From NCBI RefSeq assembly GCF_001044425.1, contig NZ_LFML01000119.1, positions 1-64,000 of the forward strand: a stretch of DNA of 64,000 nucleotides, given 5' to 3'. The DNA comes from Streptomyces roseus (GTDB lineage Bacteria; Actinomycetota; Actinomycetes; Streptomycetales; Streptomycetaceae). How positions within the stretch are numbered: position 1 is the first letter of the stretch; each line of letters starts with the position of its first letter. The position numbers and the translations under genes are program-made. The notes beneath the pieces were generated by a model. It had not been told where the DNA came from. It did not search any database and saw only the letters and a list, made by a program, of their open reading frames with translations. Below are positions 60,299 to 64,000 of the stretch, in pieces.

Positions 60299-61279
60299 TC
60301 AGTCGACCAGGACGGTCATCTTGCCCAGCGCCTCACCTGCTTCCATGACGCGGTGGGCTTCGACGATCTCGTCGAAACGGAAGATCCGTGCCGGTCGCGC
60401 CGGCAGGACTCCCGACTCGATCCTGGCGTAGATCGCGTCCAATGGAACGTCGGCGAGCGGGAAATCGGGGCTGCCCAGGACGAAGGCGCTTCCGAAGAAG
60501 CTGAGCTGCACGCCGGACGGGAGGTCGGCGATCGGGTCGAAGTCGCGCACGGGCTCGAAACCGCCGAGGAAGCCGAGTTGGCAGACGCGGCCGCGGGGCC
60601 GGACCACGGCCAGGGAGTCGCGCAGGACGCTGTTGCCGACGAGGTCGAACACCGCGTCGACGCCGCCGTCGCCCCTGTCGACCCGACCGGCCAGGTAGCC
60701 GTCGTCGATGAGCACCTCCTCGGCGCCGAGATCCTTCAGGAGCGGCGCGTGGGCGGGATTGCGCGTGGTCGCGAGGACCTTCGCTCCGTGCGCGACGGCG
60801 AGGTTGACGGCGGCCTGGCCGAGGGACGACGTCGCTCCGCGCACCAGGAGCCGCTCGCCCGGGCGCAGGTCGAGGTTGCCGAACAGCCCGTTCCACGCCG
60901 TCGCGTAGACCTCGGGAACGGCGGCCAGCTCGGCCCACCCGAGCGACGAGCTCACCGCGGCCACGTTGGTGGCCGGTACGGTGACCAACTCGGCGTAACT
61001 GCCGTTTCGGGTACGGCCCATGCCGCCCAGGATCGCGACGACGGGGGTCCCGGTGTCGAGGCGGCCCGAGGGATCGGCCTCGACCAGTCCCACGCACTCG
61101 ATTCCGGGGACGGCCGCGACCTCGCCCCAGGCGCCGGCGCGCATGTACGCCTCGGCGTGGTTGAGGCCGAAGGCCTTGACGCGGATCAGTACCTCGCCCG
61201 CCGCCGGGACGGGGTCGGGCAGATCGGTGACGCGGAGGACCTCGGGACCGCCGTGGGCGGATATGACGATGGCCTTCAT
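60299..61279 (-). CDS. Quinone oxidoreductase/alcohol dehydrogenase (MDR family)
   Basis: A 326-residue zinc-independent medium-chain dehydrogenase: GroES-like N-terminal half (GEVLIRVKAFGLNHAEAYMRAG), then a Rossmann fold with LLVRGATSSLGQAAVNLAVAHGAKVLATTRN. The AxxGxxG-type NADPH motif and missing Cys ligands place it with quinone reductases. The operator 17 nt upstream of its ATG matches that of the neighbouring TetR gene. Confidence 0.92.
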   Translation of the reverse strand: MKAIVISAHGGPEVLRVTDLPDPVPAAGEVLIRVKAFGLNHAEAYMRAGAWGEVAAVPGIECVGLVEADPSGRLDTGTPVVAILGGMGRTRNGSYAELVTVPATNVAAVSSSLGWAELAAVPEVYATAWNGLFGNLDLRPGERLLVRGATSSLGQAAVNLAVAHGAKVLATTRNPAHAPLLKDLGAEEVLIDDGYLAGRVDRGDGGVDAVFDLVGNSVLRDSLAVVRPRGRVCQLGFLGGFEPVRDFDPIADLPSGVQLSFFGSAFVLGSPDFPLADVPLDAIYARIESGVLPARPARIFRFDEIVEAHRVMEAGEALGKMTVLVD

Positions 61280-61295
61280 GGACCGGACTCCATTC

Positions 61296-61311
61296 TTGAA
61301 TGGCTATTCAA
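61296..61311. promoter_or_regulatory. TetR operator copy 1, before the quinone oxidoreductase
   Basis: TTGAAT-GGCT-ATTCAA, a 16-bp palindrome 17 nt upstream of the ATG. It matches copy 2 before the TetR gene at 61963-61978 (consensus TTGAATRGYCATTCAW on the minus strand). Confidence 0.78.
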
Positions 61312-61364
61312 CTATCGGGGCCGAAAAGAGGGCCACCGCGATGCGGTGGCCCTGGGTGGGCCCG

Positions 61365-61949
61365 TCAGGCGAGGACGGCGAAGGCGTTGTCGACGATGGC
61401 GCGCAGGACCGCCTCGTCGGGATTGGCCTTCCCCACGACCATCAGCCCCTGGCACGTGGCGACGAGCAGCTTGGCGCTGCCGCCGGGGTCCACCGAGTCG
61501 CGGACCTCCCCGGTCGCGCGAGCGTTGCGCAGGGCCGTGGTCATGCACTGCTCCAGACGGGCCAGGTGGCCGCGTACGACGGCGGCTGCCTCGTCGTCCT
61601 CGGCCGCGTCCTCGATCGCGGTGTTCACCAGCAGGCACCCCTGGCGCCCCTCGGGGCTGAGGAGGTCGCTCACCAGACCGTCGAAGTAGCCGCGCAGCGC
61701 GGCCAGCGAGGCTCCGGGCGCCGCCAGGTCGCCCAGCTTCCGAGGGACGACCAGCTTGGAGTACCGCTCCAGCGACCGCAGGAACAGCGTGCGCTTGCCG
61801 CCGGGGAACACGCTGTAGAGACTGCCTGGCTTCACCCCGGTGGCCCGCACGAGATCCTCGATCGACGTGGCCCGGTAGCCCTGGAGCCAGAATCGCAGCA
61901 TGGCCTGGTCCAGGACGGCGTCGGGCTCGAACTCGCGGGGGCGGGGCAT
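61365..61949 (-). CDS. TetR-family repressor
   Basis: A 194-residue regulator with HTH LDQAMLRFWLQGYRATSIEDLVRATGVKPGSLYSVFPGGKRTLFLRSL and a TetR_C ligand domain. It stands upstream of the quinone oxidoreductase on the same strand, and both start regions carry the same operator, so it very likely represses itself and that gene in the absence of its ligand (probably an electrophile or quinone). Confidence 0.92.
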   Translation of the reverse strand: MPRPREFEPDAVLDQAMLRFWLQGYRATSIEDLVRATGVKPGSLYSVFPGGKRTLFLRSLERYSKLVVPRKLGDLAAPGASLAALRGYFDGLVSDLLSPEGRQGCLLVNTAIEDAAEDDEAAAVVRGHLARLEQCMTTALRNARATGEVRDSVDPGGSAKLLVATCQGLMVVGKANPDEAVLRAIVDNAFAVLA

Positions 61950-61962
61950 GACTCAAAAATAC

Positions 61963-61978
61963 ATGAATGACCATTCAA
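61963..61978. promoter_or_regulatory. TetR operator copy 2, before tetR itself
   Basis: ATGAATGACCATTCAA, 13 nt upstream of the tetR ATG, matching copy 1 at 61296-61311 in 13 of 16 positions when read on the minus strand. Confidence 0.76.
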
Positions 61979-62044
61979 GAACAAGGGGACGGGCCGTCGA
62001 CTGACCGCCGCCGGCCCCCGGCCGCGGTCGGGGCGTACTACGGA

Positions 62045-62073
62045 GCGGCCCCGGGTCGCCGACCCGGGGCCGC
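62045..62073 (-). terminator. Terminator after the phosphatase gene
   Basis: GCGGCCCCGGGT and ACCCGGGGCCGC form a 12-bp stem with a 5-nt loop, 36 nt past the stop codon. Confidence 0.65.
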
Positions 62074-62108
62074 CCTCGATTCGGACCGTCCTCCCGCCGC
62101 GATGAACG

Positions 62109-63686
62109 CTAGCGGCCGCGACCCCGCTGGATCTCGAAGTGGTCGATCCGCTGCCCCGTCTCGGCCAGTGCGCTGACCTTCAGCTTCGGAGAGTGGCCCG
62201 CTTCGACCTCGACCGCGAGGAAGGAGTAGTTGGTGTACCGCACCCGCGACCACTCCACCGTCTCGGTCGCTTTCGTACCGCCCTTGACCCATCGGTAGGA
62301 GTCGACACTGTCGCGGTCCGCCACGTGACCCTCGTACGAGTCCGGCACCGGGAAGCTGTAGAGCGAACGCCCGGCCGCGCCCGCCGTGACGTACACGATG
62401 CCGTCCCGCGTGGGGTCGGTGCGCTCACCGATGGGGACCTTCCGGCCTACCTTGTTGCCCTTGATCGCGTCGGTCCGCTCGTACACGTGGTTGTGGCCGT
62501 TGATGACCAGGTCCACCTGGTGCTTCTCGAACAGCGGCACCCACACGTCGCGCACCCCGCCCTCCGAAGCGTGCGCGCTGGTGGTGGAGAACGCGCAGTG
62601 GTGGAAGAACACCACGATGAAGTCCACGTCGCGGTGGTGGCGCAGTTCGCCCAGGCGCCGGTCCAGCCACGCGGTCTGCTTTCCGCCGCTGATGCCGAAG
62701 TTGGCGGGGATCTCGTACGAGATGTCGTTCGCGTCGAGCGCCACGACCCCGACGTTGCCGTGCACGAACGAGTACACGCCCGGCTGGTTGACCGGGTCGG
62801 GGCCGTTGCCGGGCAGCGACCAGCGGGCGTTCTGGCCGCCGTAGCCCTGCGGCGAGTACCAGGCCTCCATGTCGTGGTTGCCGGTCGTCACCATCCACGG
62901 CACGGTCTTGGCCACCGTTTCGGTCTGGGCCAGGAACTGGTCCCAGGCCCGCGCGTCGTAGGTGTCGCCGGCGGTGCCCGAACCGGAGGAGTCGGCGTAG
63001 CAGATGTCGCCCGCGTGCAGGTGGAAGGCCGGGTTCTGGGCCAGCAGCACCGCGTCGTTGCCGAGTGCGTGGTAGCTCACGCCCTGGTCGCCGAAGGCGG
63101 TGAAGGTGAAGTTCTCGGCGCGCTGGGGGGCGGTGGTGAAGGTGCCGAGCGTGCCCAGGTTGCGGTGGTCGGCGGGGTCGAAGCCGTCGTGTCCGACCCC
63201 GTAGTAGTAGGTCTGACCGGGCCTCAGCCGGTCCAGCCCCACGTGCAGGTAGAACTGCTCGGCCGCGGCGATCTTGCCGCCGTTCAGGACCGGGGTGCTC
63301 AGGTGCCGGACCTCGGCGTCGATCTTCACGCTCAGCGCCCAGGGGCTGGTGCCCACGCGCAGGTACGGCTTCTTCACCGCGAACGGGACCTGCCAGGACA
63401 CCCGCATCTGCGTCTTCGGGTCCGCGCCGTACTGCAAGTGCCGTGCGAACGGCGCGGCCAGCGAGCCGTCGACGCCGCGCCGTTCGGTGGAGGTGAGTAC
63501 GGCCGGAGCCGCGTACGCGGGCGAGGCCGCGCCGACGGCCACGCCGGCCCCGGCGACGGCCGCGGTCACCGCGCCCGCGCGCAGCGCTCCGCGCCGGGTG
63601 AACTTCGCACGCAGGTAGTCGTGCTGCTCGGCCATGCTCATGCGCGAGGCGAGTTTCTGGGGGATGCCGAAATCGGGAAGGTCCAT
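62109..63686 (-). CDS. Tat-exported purple-acid-phosphatase-like metallophosphoesterase
   Basis: A 525-residue enzyme. A Tat signal (FTRRGALRAGAVTAAVAGAG near residue 30) is followed by a fibronectin-like N-domain (about 75-185) and a metallophosphoesterase: FTFTAFGDQGVSYHALG (first metal Asp), HLHAGDICYADS, VTTGNHDMEAW, VVFFHHCAFS and INGHNHVYERTD, the complete dimetal set. It releases phosphate from extracellular esters. The ATG at 63686 has GAGG 9 nt upstream. A single PHO-box unit GTTCACC lies 45 nt before it (63731-63737, minus). Confidence 0.93.
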   Translation of the reverse strand: MDLPDFGIPQKLASRMSMAEQHDYLRAKFTRRGALRAGAVTAAVAGAGVAVGAASPAYAAPAVLTSTERRGVDGSLAAPFARHLQYGADPKTQMRVSWQVPFAVKKPYLRVGTSPWALSVKIDAEVRHLSTPVLNGGKIAAAEQFYLHVGLDRLRPGQTYYYGVGHDGFDPADHRNLGTLGTFTTAPQRAENFTFTAFGDQGVSYHALGNDAVLLAQNPAFHLHAGDICYADSSGSGTAGDTYDARAWDQFLAQTETVAKTVPWMVTTGNHDMEAWYSPQGYGGQNARWSLPGNGPDPVNQPGVYSFVHGNVGVVALDANDISYEIPANFGISGGKQTAWLDRRLGELRHHRDVDFIVVFFHHCAFSTTSAHASEGGVRDVWVPLFEKHQVDLVINGHNHVYERTDAIKGNKVGRKVPIGERTDPTRDGIVYVTAGAAGRSLYSFPVPDSYEGHVADRDSVDSYRWVKGGTKATETVEWSRVRYTNYSFLAVEVEAGHSPKLKVSALAETGQRIDHFEIQRGRGR

Positions 63687-63874
63687 GGCTGCAAACCTCA
63701 TCGTACGAGGCGACACGGAGGCCGCCGAGAGGTGAACGGACGGGGGCGGAACCCCCATGAGAATCCCCGGAATTACCCATCTTCCTGCCACCCCCGTCCC
63801 GACGCCGGGGCGTGGCGGGGCCTTCGCCGACCCGTCGGACCCCGCCTTCGGGCGGCCCTGGAGAATGCCGCGGT

Positions 63875-64000
63875 ATGAACTTGTCGTCACTGAGGGGTCG
63901 TTCGGGCGCAGTGCTGGGCGCCGTGCGGGGGTATCCGCGCCGGGCGCCGCTGACCCTCGCCTACGTCTGTCTGCTCCTGGTCGGGCACGCCTGGCTCGGC
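63875..64000 (+). CDS. Membrane protein, N-terminal fragment (cut by window edge)
   Basis: 42 codons are visible: MNLSSLRGRSGAVLGAVRGY and then PRRAPLTLAYVCLLLVGHAWLG. A basic head and the start of a membrane helix are seen. It may be a rhomboid-like protein, which in Streptomyces often starts this way, but too little is visible to decide. Divergent from the phosphatase gene. Confidence 0.5.
   Translation, partial: MNLSSLRGRSGAVLGAVRGYPRRAPLTLAYVCLLLVGHAWLG

Noticed and set aside
1..64000. CRISPR array, transposon, prophage, tRNA or rRNA genes
   Set aside because: No repeat-spacer pattern, transposase or integrase sequence, cloverleaf or rRNA-like stretch was seen anywhere in the window.

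Overview
The window is high-GC actinobacterial chromosome. The codon third positions are strongly G/C, GTG and TTG starts are common, and Shine-Dalgarno sites are GGAGG-like. Gene content (a lactazole-type thiopeptide cluster, WYL/YafY, MerR, XRE-cupin and LysR regulators, secreted SLT and killer-toxin-like proteins, many luciferase-like monooxygenases, a P450) points to Streptomyces or a close relative. I count about 58 protein-coding genes, three gene remnants and two edge-truncated genes. I see no rRNA, tRNA, CRISPR array, transposase or phage gene.

Layout. 1-3.5 kb: the start of a lactazole-like thiopeptide cluster on the minus strand (precursor lazA, a strong hairpin, glutamylating dehydratase lazB, first 53 codons of pyridine synthase lazC); the rest lies beyond the left edge. 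4-13.8 kb: aquaporin, secreted SLT-domain protein, a DesK/NarL-type two-component pair divergent from an MMPL exporter with a perfect 12-bp-arm palindrome between them, a WYL regulator convergent with an SDR, and a secreted YVTN beta-propeller protein. 13.9-18.4 kb: a rifampin phosphotransferase (rph) with a RAE-like inverted repeat upstream, next to a 14-TM-type MFS exporter. 18.5-24.9 kb: XRE regulator/SDR pair, deoxynucleoside kinase, two decayed genes (DJ-1/PfpI and AraC remnants), VOC protein, LysR/EamA pair. 25-35.8 kb: Ser/Thr kinase, amidase, AraC regulator, VOC protein, MerR regulator with a clear operator before an ABC-2/YhgE-like membrane protein, PP2C phosphatase, MFS transporter, voltage-gated-type ion channel and a DUF3224 tail.

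35.8-48.9 kb is the largest coherent block: twelve minus-strand genes for organosulfur scavenging. It contains an aliphatic-sulfonate/taurine-type ABC transporter, an arylsulfotransferase-family protein, an amino-acid-type ABC transporter, a GNAT acetyltransferase and four luciferase-like flavin monooxygenases. A divergent XRE-cupin regulator is separated from it by a 33-bp inverted repeat. The gene set parallels the Bacillus yxe/ytm (S-substituted cysteine) pathways, combined here with sulfonate uptake.

49-64 kb: DUF4436 membrane protein, a small secreted beta/gamma-crystallin killer-toxin-like protein, a universal stress protein coupled to an ArsB/SLC13-type permease, an alpha/beta hydrolase whose frame runs 400 nt into a secreted sialidase-like BNR protein, a WYL regulator/VOC pair with operator, a P450-TetR coupled pair, a dienelactone-hydrolase-like enzyme preceded by a 24-bp tandem repeat and a mini-ORF, a quinone oxidoreductase and TetR gene sharing the same operator sequence, a Tat-exported purple-acid-phosphatase-like enzyme, and the start of a membrane protein cut by the right edge.
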